Below, in pieces: positions 54,173-63,752 of a stretch of DNA of 64,000 bases (positions are counted from its first letter, which is position 1; every line of letters begins with the position of its first letter). The notes under the pieces are model-generated. The model saw nothing but the letters and a program-made list of their open reading frames with translations. It ran no database searches and was not told the DNA's origin. Both the position numbers and the translations under genes were made by a program. The DNA is taken from contig NZ_CP030771.1 of assembly GCF_006088715.1 (NCBI RefSeq), positions 3,534,001 to 3,598,000 on the forward strand, given 5' to 3'. Source of the stretch: Streptomyces sp. YIM 121038 (GTDB lineage: Bacteria > Actinomycetota > Actinomycetes > Streptomycetales > Streptomycetaceae).

Positions 54173-54688
54173 ATGAGCACCCTGTACACACCTCAGCCCA
54201 TCCCGCCGGAGGCGTTGGCGGAGCTGCGCGAGACCGATGACGCGGGCCGCGCCTGCGTGCCGTACACGGACGAGGAGGGCGGCAGCCCCCTGCGCTGCTG
54301 TCTGCGCCCGATCGCCCCGGGCGACCGCGTCGCCCTGGTCGCGTACGCCCCGCTCCGCCGCTGGGCGGCACGGACCGGCGCCCGGCCGGGCGCCTACGAC
54401 GAGCAGGGCCCGGTCTTCATCCACGCGGACCCCTGCGAGGGCCCCGCGCGGGAGGCGGCCACCGGCTACCCGTTCGCGCGCGCCGGGGCGCTGCGCGCCT
54501 TCCGCCGCTACGACGACCGGGGCCACATCGTCGGCGGCCGTCTCCTGGAGCTGCCCGAGGACACGACGGCGGGCTACGACGAGGCCTTCGAGGAGGCGTT
54601 CGCCGCCCCGGAGGTCACCCAGGTGCACGTGCGGGCCGTGGAGTACGGCTGCCTGCACTTCGTGGTGCACCGCCCCGAAGCCGCGTAG
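54173..54688 (+). CDS. DUF1203 family protein
   Basis: 171 residues from the ATG of MSTLYTPQPIPPEALAELR; a GTG further up would start inside the repeat. Conserved family features: CVPYTDEEGGSPLRCCLR, DEQGPVFIHADPC, YPFARAGALRAFRRYDDRGHIVGG and HVRAVEYGCLHFVVHRP. Acidic, soluble, with several Cys and His that could bind a metal. Function unknown. Convergent with LysR. Confidence 0.85.
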   Translation: MSTLYTPQPIPPEALAELRETDDAGRACVPYTDEEGGSPLRCCLRPIAPGDRVALVAYAPLRRWAARTGARPGAYDEQGPVFIHADPCEGPAREAATGYPFARAGALRAFRRYDDRGHIVGGRLLELPEDTTAGYDEAFEEAFAAPEVTQVHVRAVEYGCLHFVVHRPEAA

Positions 54689-54695
54689 CAGGGCG

Positions 54696-55580
54696 TCACG
54701 CCGCCGCGGCCACGGCGGTCGCCTCGGTCACCGCCCGCGCGAACGCCCGCACCCGCTCCGTCTCCCCGTCCCGGTGCCAGACCATGCCGAGCACCGAGTC
54801 CGGCACCCCGTCCACCGGCACGAAGACGACGTCCTCGCGGCCGTGGTACGCGGCCGTGGGGCGGCACAGGAGCATCGCGCCCTGCTCCGCGGCGACCAGG
54901 GTGAGGCCTTCCTGGAGGGTCCGGACGGCGGGCGCGGGCAGGGCCGAGGGGGCGTGGGCCTCGCGCCAGTAGGCGGGGGCGGGCGGCGCCGCCGCGATCA
55001 GGGGCGTGCCGTGCAGCTCGGCCGCGGCGAGCCGCTCCCGCCCCGCGAAGGGATGCCGTACCGACACGGCGACGGTCTGCTGCTGCCGGGAGAAGAGCGG
55101 GCCGAGGACGAGGTCCGGCTCGGCCACCGGCAGGAGCACGATCGCCACGTCCACCTCGCCCTGGCGCACCGCCCCGAAGGGATCCGCGAAGGGCACCTCC
55201 GCGATCTGGGTCACACAGCCCGGGTGCCGCCGCTGGAAGGTGGTGATGGCCTCCATGAGCCGGGCGTCGGCCGTGCCCTGGAAGCCGATGCGCAGGCGCC
55301 CCTCCACCCCGCGCGCGGCCTCCTTGGCCCGGTCGACGACGGCGGTCAACTCCGTGTAGGCGGGCCGCAGTTCCGCGCGGAACCGCTCGCCGAGCGGGGT
55401 CAGCCGCACCCGGCGGCTAGTACGCTCCACGAGCCGGGCCCCGACCCGCTGCTCCAGCGCGGCGAGCAGCTGGCTGACCCGGCTCTGCGAGACGTACAGC
55501 CGTTCCCCCGCCCGCCCGAAGTGCAGCTCCTCGGCCAGCACGAGGAAGCACTCCAGCTCCCGTATCTCCACTCCGCCCAC
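54696..55580 (-). CDS. LysR-family transcriptional regulator
   Basis: 294 residues. N-terminal winged helix (VEIRELECFLVLAEELHFGRAGERLYVSQSRVSQLLAALEQ, HTH about 21-42) and the periplasmic-binding-protein-like effector domain. GTG start chosen for the GGGAG 9 nt upstream; the next GTG three codons later is equally consistent with family alignments. Divergent from an MFS exporter across 113 nt with ATGAG/CTCAT repeats, so it likely regulates that gene and itself. Confidence 0.9.
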   Translation of the reverse strand: MGGVEIRELECFLVLAEELHFGRAGERLYVSQSRVSQLLAALEQRVGARLVERTSRRVRLTPLGERFRAELRPAYTELTAVVDRAKEAARGVEGRLRIGFQGTADARLMEAITTFQRRHPGCVTQIAEVPFADPFGAVRQGEVDVAIVLLPVAEPDLVLGPLFSRQQQTVAVSVRHPFAGRERLAAAELHGTPLIAAAPPAPAYWREAHAPSALPAPAVRTLQEGLTLVAAEQGAMLLCRPTAAYHGREDVVFVPVDGVPDSVLGMVWHRDGETERVRAFARAVTEATAVAAAA

Positions 55581-55620
55581 AGCCGGCAGCTCCCGCCCAC
55601 GCTCGATCGTTCCGGGATCG

Positions 55621-55646
55621 ATGAGTCCCGCTCATTCAAGGATGAG
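55621..55646. promoter_or_regulatory. Candidate LysR binding sites
   Basis: ATGAG-N5-CTCAT-N6-ATGAG: three alternating half-sites between the divergent lysR and MFS genes, giving two overlapping palindromes with the spacing of recognition and activation sites of LysR regulators. Confidence 0.45.
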
Positions 55647-55693
55647 ATCTTCGGCGTTGTTCCCGGTCGCCGGGCGGGCGTTGTCTGGTGCCC

Positions 55694-56902
55694 ATGGAAA
55701 CGCCCATGGAAACGCCCACCGAAACCCTGACCCAGACCCCCCACGTGGACACGCGGCAGCGGGCCCTGCCGCTGTCCGTCGTCGCCGTCGCCGCCGCCAC
55801 CTTCTCCGTCGTGACGACGGAGATGCTGCCCGTCGGCCTGCTCACCTCGCTCTCCTCGGGCCTCGGCGTGTCCGACGGCACCGCGGGCCTGACCGTCACC
55901 CTGCCCGGCGTGGTCGCGGCGCTCGCCGCCCTGCTCCTGCCGGTCGCGGTGCGCGGCGCGGACCGCCGGGCCGTCCTGTGCGGCCTGATGCTCCTGCTGG
56001 GCGCCGCGAACCTCCTGTCGGCCCTGGCGCCGTCCTTCGAGGTCCTGCTCGTCGCCCGGATCGTGGTCGGCCTCTGCATCGGCGGCGTGTGGGCCGTCGC
56101 GGCCTCGCTCGCGGTGCGCCTGGTGCGGGCCGAGTCCGTCGGCCGGGCCACCGCCGTGATCTTCAGCGGCATAGCCGTGGCGTCGGTCCTCGGAGTGCCC
56201 GCGGGCACCTTCCTCGGCGAACTCGCCAGCTGGCGCTGGGCGTTCGGCGCGATGGCCGTGCTCGGCCTCGGCGTGGCCGCGCTGCTCGCCGTGGTGCTCC
56301 CGGCGCTGCCGCCGAGCGAGCCGGTGCGCCTCGGCGTCTTCCCCGGCCTGCTGCGCCTGCCCCGGCTCCGCGTCGGCCTGATCGCGGTGGCGTTCCTGGT
56401 CGTCGGCCACTTCACCGCGTACACGTACGTCCGTCCGGTCCTGGAGCGGGTGCCGGACGTGGGCGCGGGCCTGATCAGCGGCCTCCTTCTGTGCTACGGC
56501 GTCGCGGGCGTCGCGGGCAACTTCCTGGGCGGCACCTTCGCGGCCCGCGACCCGCGCCGCACCCTCCTGCTGATCTCCGCGGCCCTGGCGGGCGTGGTGC
56601 TGCTCCTGGTCCCCGCGGGCTCGTCGCTGCCCGCGTCCGTCGCCCTGCTCGTCGCCTGGGGCCTGGCCTACGGCGGCGTCTCCGTCTCCTCCCAGAACTG
56701 GGTCATGGCCGCCGCCCCCCAGGCCCGCGAGGCCGCGTCCGCGCTCTTCGCCGGGATCTTCAACACGGCGATCGCCCTGGGCGCCCTGCTCGGCGGCCGG
56801 GTGGCCGACGGCCTGGGCGCGACGGACGTCCTGTGGCTGGGCGGCGGCCTCGCGGTGCTCGCGCTGGGGGTGGTGGCGACGGCGGGCAGGAGCGCGCGCT
56901 AG
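55694..56902 (+). CDS. MFS transporter (AraJ/drug-efflux type)
   Basis: 402 residues, 12 helices. Starts after a GTG-CCC-ATG; ATG preferred. Motifs include TTEMLPVGLLTSL (helix 1), RGADRRAVLCGL (loop 2-3 motif A variant), VVGLCIGGVWAVAASLAVRLV and GVPAGTFLGELASWRWAF (motif C-like). This matches the sugar-efflux/arabinose-polymer exporter subgroup. Likely exports a drug or sugar in response to the LysR effector. Its stop overlaps the convergent HATPase stop by 4 nt (CTAG). Confidence 0.9.
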   Translation: METPMETPTETLTQTPHVDTRQRALPLSVVAVAAATFSVVTTEMLPVGLLTSLSSGLGVSDGTAGLTVTLPGVVAALAALLLPVAVRGADRRAVLCGLMLLLGAANLLSALAPSFEVLLVARIVVGLCIGGVWAVAASLAVRLVRAESVGRATAVIFSGIAVASVLGVPAGTFLGELASWRWAFGAMAVLGLGVAALLAVVLPALPPSEPVRLGVFPGLLRLPRLRVGLIAVAFLVVGHFTAYTYVRPVLERVPDVGAGLISGLLLCYGVAGVAGNFLGGTFAARDPRRTLLLISAALAGVVLLLVPAGSSLPASVALLVAWGLAYGGVSVSSQNWVMAAAPQAREAASALFAGIFNTAIALGALLGGRVADGLGATDVLWLGGGLAVLALGVVATAGRSAR

Positions 56903-57336
56903 GCGGCGGCGCCGAGCTCGCACCAGACGTATTTGCCCGCGTCACCCTCCTTCGGCAGCGGGTGCCAGCCCCAGGTGTCGGAGCAGCAGCGGATCAGGTC
57001 GAGGCCCCGGCCGTCCTCCAGGTCGAGGGGGGCCGGGCGCGGGGTCGGGGCGGGCGGCGTGGGGTCGGCGTCCCAGGCGCCGATGCGCAGGACTCCGTCG
57101 GCCCACAGGAGGCGGAAGGAGACGGGGCCCTTGGTGTGGCGCACGGCGTTGGAGACCAGCTCGGTCGCCAGGAGTTCGGCCACGTCGACGACGCCGCCGA
57201 GGCCGTGCACGGAGAGGATCACCCGGAGGGTATGGCGACACACAGTGACCGCGCAGAGCTCGCGCGGGATGTGCAGGGTGTACTCCCAGGGCTCCGCACC
57301 GGGGCCGGTTTCGGGTTTACTGCCGTCTTCAGACAT
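56899..57336 (-). CDS. HATPase-domain protein (SpoIIAB/RsbW-like), cassette partner
   Basis: 145 residues of the histidine-kinase-like ATPase fold. N-box ELVSNAVRH (about 61-69), G1-like DADP (about 88), G2 GRGLDLIRCC. No histidine or receiver domain, so it resembles anti-sigma kinases. It is divergent from an XRE-DUF5753 gene that is followed by DUF397, a three-part cassette repeated many times in Streptomyces (AbaA, WhiJ loci). Promoter TTGCGG-N18-TACTCT lies at 57477-57506. Confidence 0.9.
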   Translation of the reverse strand: MSEDGSKPETGPGAEPWEYTLHIPRELCAVTVCRHTLRVILSVHGLGGVVDVAELLATELVSNAVRHTKGPVSFRLLWADGVLRIGAWDADPTPPAPTPRPAPLDLEDGRGLDLIRCCSDTWGWHPLPKEGDAGKYVWCELGAAA

Positions 57337-57476
57337 GCGTGAACTCCGTTGAGGGTCTGAGGAGTTGGATACACGCTGCGCGCGCAGGGCGGGGGCGCGA
57401 CCACCCCGTCATGGCATGCGGGGACAGTCGGCCTCCGGTACTCCCGAACGCTTCGCAGCGTTGCGACACATCACGT

Positions 57477-57506
57477 AGAGTAGGGCGAAAATTTTTCCTC
57501 CCGCAA
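57477..57506 (-). promoter_or_regulatory. Promoter of the HATPase gene
   Basis: On the minus strand TTGCGG (57506-57501), 18-nt spacer, TACTCT (57482-57477); good SigHrdB-like match. A 6-bp palindrome AACGCT-TCGC-AGCGTT (57447-57462) sits just downstream. The plus strand has a TAATCT (57517-57522) for the XRE gene. Confidence 0.5.
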
Positions 57507-57572
57507 CCGATTGCCCTAATCTGACACCCGAACGAGCGGCATCCACAGGCGAGTTGAGACCCGGAGGAGTAC

Positions 57573-58421
57573 ATGGCGCCCAGGAATCAGCCCACCGCAC
57601 GACAGGTGCGCCTGGGCACCGAGCTGCGCAGACTGCGGGAGGCCGCCGGACTGAAGGCCAGGGAGGCGGCAGGGTTACTGAGCTCGACCTCGGCGCAGAT
57701 GAGCCAGGTCGAGGCGGGCCTCGCGGGCGTCAGCCCGGAGCGGGTGCGACGGCTCGCCGCTCATTACGCCTGCGCCGACGAGGCGCTGGTCGACGCCCTC
57801 GCGGCCATGGCGGCCGACCGTACGCAGGGCTGGTGGGATGAGTTCCGGGGCGTGCTGCCACCGGCGTTCCTGGACGTCGCCGAGCTGGAGCACCACGCCA
57901 CGTTCCTGCGCGAGGTCGTCATCACGCACGTACCCGGGCTGCTGCAGACTCCCGACTACGCCCGGGCGGTCTTCTCGTACGCGGTCCCGGAGCTCCCGCC
58001 CAGCGAGCTCGAACCCCGGGTGGAACACCGGATGAGGCGCCGGGCCGCCATCGAGGGCGACGAGGCCGCCACGTACGAGACGGTCGTCCACGAATGCGCG
58101 CTGCGGATCCTCGTGGCCGACCGCAGGGTGGCCCGCGATCAACTCCGGGCCATCCTGCACCAGATCGACCGAGGTCACACCGTACGCGTCATCCCCTTCG
58201 GGGTAACCGGCTTCGCCGGGGCGAGCAGCGCGATGCTGTACACGGGCGGCCCGATCCCCCAACTGGACACCGTGCTGCGGGACTCGCCGCACGGCACGGC
58301 GTTCCTGGACGCGGAATCCCAGCTGGACCGTTTTCGAAAACTTTTCCGTAAAGTGGAGACGGCGGCCTTGCCCCCTGGGCCGTCGAGGGACTTCGTTCAC
58401 CGCACTCTCAAGGACCTGTGA
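57573..58421 (+). CDS. XRE-family regulator with DUF5753 (AbaA/WhiJ type)
   Basis: 282 residues. N-terminal helix-turn-helix (LGTELRRLREAAGLKAREAAGLLSSTSAQMSQVEAG, about 14-49), then the DUF5753 domain (WWDEFRGVLPPAFLDVAELE, VPGLLQTPDYARAV, RRRAAIEG ..., GHTVRVIPFG). ATG with GGAGGAGT. DUF397 follows after 9 nt, and the HATPase gene is divergent. Members (WhiJ, BldB-linked) control sporulation and antibiotic production in S. coelicolor; a role in repression relieved by the small partner is proposed. Confidence 0.93.
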   Translation: MAPRNQPTARQVRLGTELRRLREAAGLKAREAAGLLSSTSAQMSQVEAGLAGVSPERVRRLAAHYACADEALVDALAAMAADRTQGWWDEFRGVLPPAFLDVAELEHHATFLREVVITHVPGLLQTPDYARAVFSYAVPELPPSELEPRVEHRMRRRAAIEGDEAATYETVVHECALRILVADRRVARDQLRAILHQIDRGHTVRVIPFGVTGFAGASSAMLYTGGPIPQLDTVLRDSPHGTAFLDAESQLDRFRKLFRKVETAALPPGPSRDFVHRTLKDL

Positions 58422-58430
58422 GGCTCAGTC

Positions 58431-58631
58431 ATGACCCAGGACCTCCACTGGCAGAAGTCCACCTTCTCCGAGGCCGGAGACGGCAACACCTGCGTCGAGG
58501 TCGCCTCCACCCACGACTCCGTCCACCTGCGCGAGAGCGACGCCCCGGGCGCCGTGCTGACCACCACCCCCGCCGCGCTCGCCCGGCTCCTGGGCCGGCT
58601 CAGGGAAGCCCCCACGACCCCCTCCCGTTGA
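58431..58631 (+). CDS. DUF397 small protein, cassette partner
   Basis: 66 residues. DUF397 pattern: LHWQKSTFSEAGDGNTCVEVA, then DSVHLRESDAPGAVLTTTPAALARLL. It begins 9 nt after the XRE stop, so cotranscription and coupling are likely. Proposed to bind the XRE partner. Its 3' end overlaps the 3' end of the convergent monooxygenase gene by 32 nt. Confidence 0.93.
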   Translation: MTQDLHWQKSTFSEAGDGNTCVEVASTHDSVHLRESDAPGAVLTTTPAALARLLGRLREAPTTPSR

Positions 58632-59870
58632 GCTCCGCGACGTCCGTGCCCGTCGTCCAGCGGTACGCGGCCTCCAGTTCGCCGAGCTCCTCGGGCGTCA
58701 GCACGTCCTCCACCCGCTCGAAGCCGTCGGGGGCGCGCTCGGCGACCGCCGCGAGGAAGCGGTCGGCGGGCATCCGGCGGTTGGCGAGGACCAGGGCGGC
58801 CGTGGCCTCGCGGCGGATCTCCTCGTAGGCGCGCAGCCCCGCGGCCCGGTCGGGGTCCGTGACGGCCAGGCAGCGGGCCAGGACGCGGGCGTCCAGGATG
58901 GCCTGGGAGCCGCCGTTGGAGCCCACGGGGTACATGGGGTGCGCGGCGTCCCCGAGGAGGGTGACGGGCCCCTTGCCCCACCACGGCAGCGGCTCCCGGT
59001 CGACCATGGGGTACTCCAGGATGCGGCGGGTCGCGGCGAAGAGGGCGGGCACGTCGAGGTCGCCGATGCGCCAGCCCGCGTAGTGCGGCAGGACGTCGGA
59101 GAGGCGGCCGCCCCGGTTCCAGTCGGCGGAGCCCGGCCCGGCGCCCGGCTCCGGCGGGAAGCGGACCTCCGCCACCCAGTTGAGCAGGGCCCGGCCGCGC
59201 AGCTCGGCCTCCCGCGAGATGGGGTAGACGACCAGCTTCGCGTGGGCGTTGCTGCCCGCGACGGCGACCGTGCGGCCGCCGAGGACCGGGTGCCACTCCG
59301 TGACGCCGCGCCACATCCGGATGCCGTTCCAGCGCGGCGGGCCCTCGCCGGGGTGCAGCCGGGCGCGGACCGTCGAGTAGAGGCCGTCGGCGCCGACGAG
59401 GGCCCGCACGCGCACCGCGTGCTCCCGCCCGCGGGCCACGTCCCGCAGCACGACCCGCAGCGCGTTGCCGTCCTCCATGAAGCGGACGAACGCCGTGCCG
59501 GTGACCACGGCCCGGTCGCCGAGCCGCTGGCGCACCGCGTCGAGCAGCAGCATCTGGAGGGCGCCCCGGTGGATGGAGTACTGCGGCCAGTGGTAGCCGA
59601 GCGCGAGGCCGCGCGGCTCGCCCCAGATGCGGTTGCCGTGCCGGTCGTAGTGGACCATGTCGGCCGTCTGCACGCCGGTCGCGGCGAGCAGGTCGCCGAG
59701 GCCGAGTTCGGTCAGCTCCCGCACGGCGTGCGGGAGGAGGTTGATGCCGACGCCGACGGGCCGCAGCACGTCGACCGGTTCGACGACGCGCACGCCGATG
59801 CCCGCCGCGTGCAGGCTCAGCGCGGTGGTGAGGCCGCCGATGCCCGCGCCCGCGATCAGTACGTCCACGG

Positions 59871-59874
<4 letters not shown>
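58600..59874 (-). CDS. FAD-dependent aromatic monooxygenase, PhzS-like
   Basis: 424 residues, class A flavoprotein hydroxylase. N-terminal Rossmann motif GAGIGGL (9-15), DG motif GADGLYSTVR, and GDAAHPMYPVGSNGGSQAILDA near 295. Shared blocks with Pseudomonas PhzS (from memory): WPQYSIHRGALQMLLL, MWRGVTEW, ADWNRGGRLSDVLP, YPMVDREPLPWWG. Closest function is hydroxylation of a heteroaromatic acid, with NAD(P)H and O2. ATG start overlaps the stop of the upstream ABC ATPase (ATGA), the last of five genes in one operon. Substrate unknown. Confidence 0.88.
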
Positions 59875-60707
<833 letters not shown>

Positions 60708-60835
60708 CCCGTGTTCCCCCTGTGCGCTGAAGCCAACTGCCTCGTGGTCTATGTGAATTGAGTGCTCACGTGCTTCGGTCGTTCCCTCCGCTCCGGGTGA
60801 ACCGGTTGCACGGGAACGGCGGGCGCCCCCACGCC

Positions 60836-61594
60836 CTAGGTGTTCCCGCGCCTCGCACCCCGGTGCCAGGCGAGTGCCTTCCGCTCGACCAGCAGGAAGA
60901 GTCCGTTGAGTACGCAGCCGACGGCGCCGAGCTGGAGGATCACCACCCACATCCGGTCGGGGCGGAACTCCCGCTCGGCCGCGTTCAGCCGGGCGCCGAC
61001 CCCGTCGCCCGCCCCCATCAGCTCGGCGACGACCATGAGGATCAGCGCGAAGCCGAGCGCGACGCGCAGCCCCGCGAAGACCTTCGGCGCGGCGGCGGGC
61101 AGCACCACGTACCGCAGCCGCGCGGCCCGGCCGAGGCCGAAGACCCGGGCCGAGTCCAGCTGCACCGGCTCGACGGAGCGCACCCCGTCGACGGTGTTGA
61201 GCAGCACCGGCCACACGACCCCGAACACGACGGTCGCGAGGCGCATGGACGTGCCGAGCCCGAAGACGACCATGAAGAACGGGATGAGCGTGGGCGGCGG
61301 CACGGCCCGCGCGAACTGCAGCACCGGTTCGAGCACGTACCGCGCCACCCGCGAGAGCCCGACCCCCACCCCGACGGCGACCCCCACGGCCCCGGCGATC
61401 GCCCACCCGAGGAGCAGCTGCCCGAGGCTCTGCCGGAGCGCGTCGAGCCCGGGTTCGCGCACCATGAGCCGCACGATGCGCCCGGGCGGCGGAAAGTAGA
61501 CGTCCCCGGCCCGCCGGGCGGCCACTTCCCAGGCGAGGACGAGCAGAGCGAGCAGCCACCCCCGCAGCAGCAGAAAGCGCACAACGGTCATCAT
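60836..61594 (-). CDS. ABC transporter permease (SsuC/TauC type), second permease
   Basis: 252 residues, about six helices. Binding-protein-dependent transport signature RLRYVVLPAAAPKVFAGLRVALGFAL (EAA loop) near 155-180. Start ATG overlaps the stop of the preceding permease (ATGA), within a family A repeat edge. Likely a heterodimer with the first permease. Confidence 0.88.
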   Translation of the reverse strand: MMTVVRFLLLRGWLLALLVLAWEVAARRAGDVYFPPPGRIVRLMVREPGLDALRQSLGQLLLGWAIAGAVGVAVGVGVGLSRVARYVLEPVLQFARAVPPPTLIPFFMVVFGLGTSMRLATVVFGVVWPVLLNTVDGVRSVEPVQLDSARVFGLGRAARLRYVVLPAAAPKVFAGLRVALGFALILMVVAELMGAGDGVGARLNAAEREFRPDRMWVVILQLGAVGCVLNGLFLLVERKALAWHRGARRGNT

Positions 61595-62538
61595 TCAGCC
61601 CGTCCGGCGTTTGAGGACGAGCGCGAAGCGCGATATCCGGGGGTCGAGGGGGCAGAGCCCCTTCGTCTCGGGAAGGGGCGGGCTTGGGGAAAAGCCACCC
61701 GCCCCACGGCCACGAGCACCCCGTTCGCCACCACCCCCAGGGCCCCCGCCCACACCGCCCCGGCCACCATCAGGTCCGGTCGCCCGCCCCCGGACTGCGT
61801 CTGGAGCAGATACACGCCGAGCCCCGAGTCACCCCCGGCCCGCAGCTCCGCGCTGACCGCCACGACGAGCCCCACGGAGGCGGCGATCCGCACCCCCGTG
61901 AGCACGAACGGGCCCGCGCTCGGCAGGGACACCCGCCAGAGGACGGACAGCGGCCCGAAGCCGAAGGACCGCAGGGTCTCCTTGGCGACGGGGTCGACGT
62001 CGCGCAGCCCGTACAGGGTGTTGAGGAGGATCGGCCACAGCGCGGCGTAGCACACGAGGGACCGCTCGACCCGGACCGGCTCGGCGAACACGAGGATCGC
62101 GAGGGGGATGAGCGCGACGGACGGCACGGGCCGGGCCAGCTCGACCACGGCGAGGCTCGCGGCGCCGAGCCGGGGCAGCGAGCCGAGCAGGAGCCCGGCG
62201 GGCACGGCGAGGGCGACGGCGAGCGCGAGCCCCCCGAGCCAGGCGGAGACGGTGGTGCCCAGATGGCCGAGGAAGCCGTCGTCGACGGCCATCCCGGCGG
62301 CGCGGGCGAGCACGGAGGTGGCGGGCGGCAGCTCCCCGTCGCCGAAGGCGCCGGTACGGGAGAGGAGTTCGAGGACGAGCACGGCCCCGCCCACGCCGAG
62401 CGCGCCGAGCAGGGCCCGCCCCCACCGCCGGGAGACGAGCGCCCCGGCGCGCGGAAGGGCGCCCAGGCGCACGCGGCGACGGGCGCGCGCCCCTGCCTCC
62501 GGGCCGGACCCGGAACCGAAGCGCGCCGCCTCCTTCAC
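61591..62538 (-). CDS. ABC transporter permease (SsuC/TauC type), with repeat-derived C-terminal tail
   Basis: 315 residues, about six helices after a basic N-terminus. EAA-type loop SVLWRVSLPSAGPFVLTGVRIAAS near 203-226. The last 32 residues (after AVGRVAF) read PQARPFPRRRGSAP ... RSSSNAGRAE and are encoded by a family A intergenic repeat (61596-61690); they have no membrane character and are probably not native. The stop overlaps the next ATG. The gene follows the substrate-binding protein by 10 nt. Confidence 0.88.
   Translation of the reverse strand: MKEAARFGSGSGPEAGARARRRVRLGALPRAGALVSRRWGRALLGALGVGGAVLVLELLSRTGAFGDGELPPATSVLARAAGMAVDDGFLGHLGTTVSAWLGGLALAVALAVPAGLLLGSLPRLGAASLAVVELARPVPSVALIPLAILVFAEPVRVERSLVCYAALWPILLNTLYGLRDVDPVAKETLRSFGFGPLSVLWRVSLPSAGPFVLTGVRIAASVGLVVAVSAELRAGGDSGLGVYLLQTQSGGGRPDLMVAGAVWAGALGVVANGVLVAVGRVAFPQARPFPRRRGSAPSTPGYRASRSSSNAGRAE
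61596..61690 (-). repeat. Intergenic repeat family A, copy 6, inside a gene
   Basis: Starts CAGCCCGTCCGGCGTTTGAG and ends CTCGGGAAGGGGCGGGCTTG. Unlike the other copies it is not between genes: it supplies the last about 32 codons of the upstream permease, and the next gene's start touches its edge. Confidence 0.85.
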
Positions 62539-62548
62539 CGCATCGCCC

Positions 62549-63565
62549 TCACGGCCCCGTGCGCACGAGCAGCGGTTCGACGTCGAGCGGCCGCCGCAGA
62601 TAGCCGAACTCCCGCATCAGGTCCACCACCCGGCGCAGCCGCGCCGGGTCCAGGGCCACCGGATAGCCGCCGAGGTGGAGCTGGGCGGCCTGGTCGGGAG
62701 TGATCCTGGTGTAGTCGGGGAGCGTGCGCACGACCGTGGTGCGGTTGGCGGCCTGCTTCTGGGCGCGGGCCATGGCCCGCTGGAAGGCCTCGACGGTCTT
62801 CTTGTTCTTCTCGGCGAAGCGCGCCGTGGTCGCGTACCCCGCGATCGGGAAGCCCGCGGTCGGCGGCCTGCCGAGGTCGGCGACGACGCGGCCGGTGCCG
62901 GACTCCTCGATCGCGCTGACGAACGGCTCCGCGGCCTGCACGGCGTCGACGCTGCCCGTCTTCAGGGCGGTCTCCATGTTCGGCATGTCGACCTCGGCGA
63001 AGTCCTCGTCCTCGTCGAACGTCACGCCCTCGGCCTTGGCGGCCTTCTGGACGAGCAGGGAGCTGATGTTCCGCTTCGTGTTGACGGCGATCTTCTTGCC
63101 TTCGAGGTCCTTCAGGGTCTTGACCGGCGAGTCCTTGCGCACCAGGACCGCGTGCGTCTTGGGCGCCAGGGCGAAGGCGTCGGCGACGATCCGCACGTCC
63201 AGGGCCTTGTTGGCGTGCGCGAGGAAGTACGAGACGTAGTTGCCGAAGGAGATGTCGAGGGCGCCCGCGCGCAGCCTGCCGACGGACTCGGCGCCGCCCT
63301 GGAGCGTCGTCGTGCGGACGGTGAGCCCCTCGGCCTTGAAGAAGCCCTTGCTGATCGCGAGCTGGAGCGGGGCGGTGTCCGCCACGGACATCGTGCCGAC
63401 GGTGATCGTGCTCTTCTCCAGGCCCTTGCCGTCCGCCGTGCCGCCCCCGTCGTCGCCGGAGTCGCCGCAGCCCGCCGTGGCGAGCAGCAGGGCCAGGGCC
63501 GCCGCCGGGGCGAGGACCGCGCGCGGACAGGTCCCGCGTAACCGGCCCCGTACTCCCCGTGCCAT
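62549..63565 (-). CDS. ABC transporter substrate-binding lipoprotein (SsuA/TauA/NMT1 type)
   Basis: 338 residues. Lipoprotein signal with TAGC, Cys33 as lipid site; ATG start (MARGVRGRLR) chosen to give a normal signal length. Periplasmic-binding fold of the NMT1/SsuA group: ITVGTMSVADTAPLQLAISKGFFKAEGL, LRAGALDISFGNYVSYFLAH and TGSVDAVQAAEPF. Binds sulfonates, nitrate, pyrimidine precursors or aromatic acids in relatives. First gene of a five-gene operon with two permeases, an ATPase and a PhzS-like monooxygenase, which suggests an aromatic or heteroaromatic ligand. Confidence 0.9.
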   Translation of the reverse strand: MARGVRGRLRGTCPRAVLAPAAALALLLATAGCGDSGDDGGGTADGKGLEKSTITVGTMSVADTAPLQLAISKGFFKAEGLTVRTTTLQGGAESVGRLRAGALDISFGNYVSYFLAHANKALDVRIVADAFALAPKTHAVLVRKDSPVKTLKDLEGKKIAVNTKRNISSLLVQKAAKAEGVTFDEDEDFAEVDMPNMETALKTGSVDAVQAAEPFVSAIEESGTGRVVADLGRPPTAGFPIAGYATTARFAEKNKKTVEAFQRAMARAQKQAANRTTVVRTLPDYTRITPDQAAQLHLGGYPVALDPARLRRVVDLMREFGYLRRPLDVEPLLVRTGP

Positions 63566-63752
63566 ATACACCTGCTTCCGCGCGTGACCGCCACCGTGGG
63601 GCCCGCCCAAGGCCGTGGGGCCTGAGCCGACGCGCGGATGCTAACCGCAGGGCGGGCCGAGAACAATGGGCCGGGGCACCCCGCCGTCCCGCATGGAAGG
63701 ATGGCCGGAAACATCACAGAAACTTCGCAAGTCGCACTGAGGAGATGACCGC

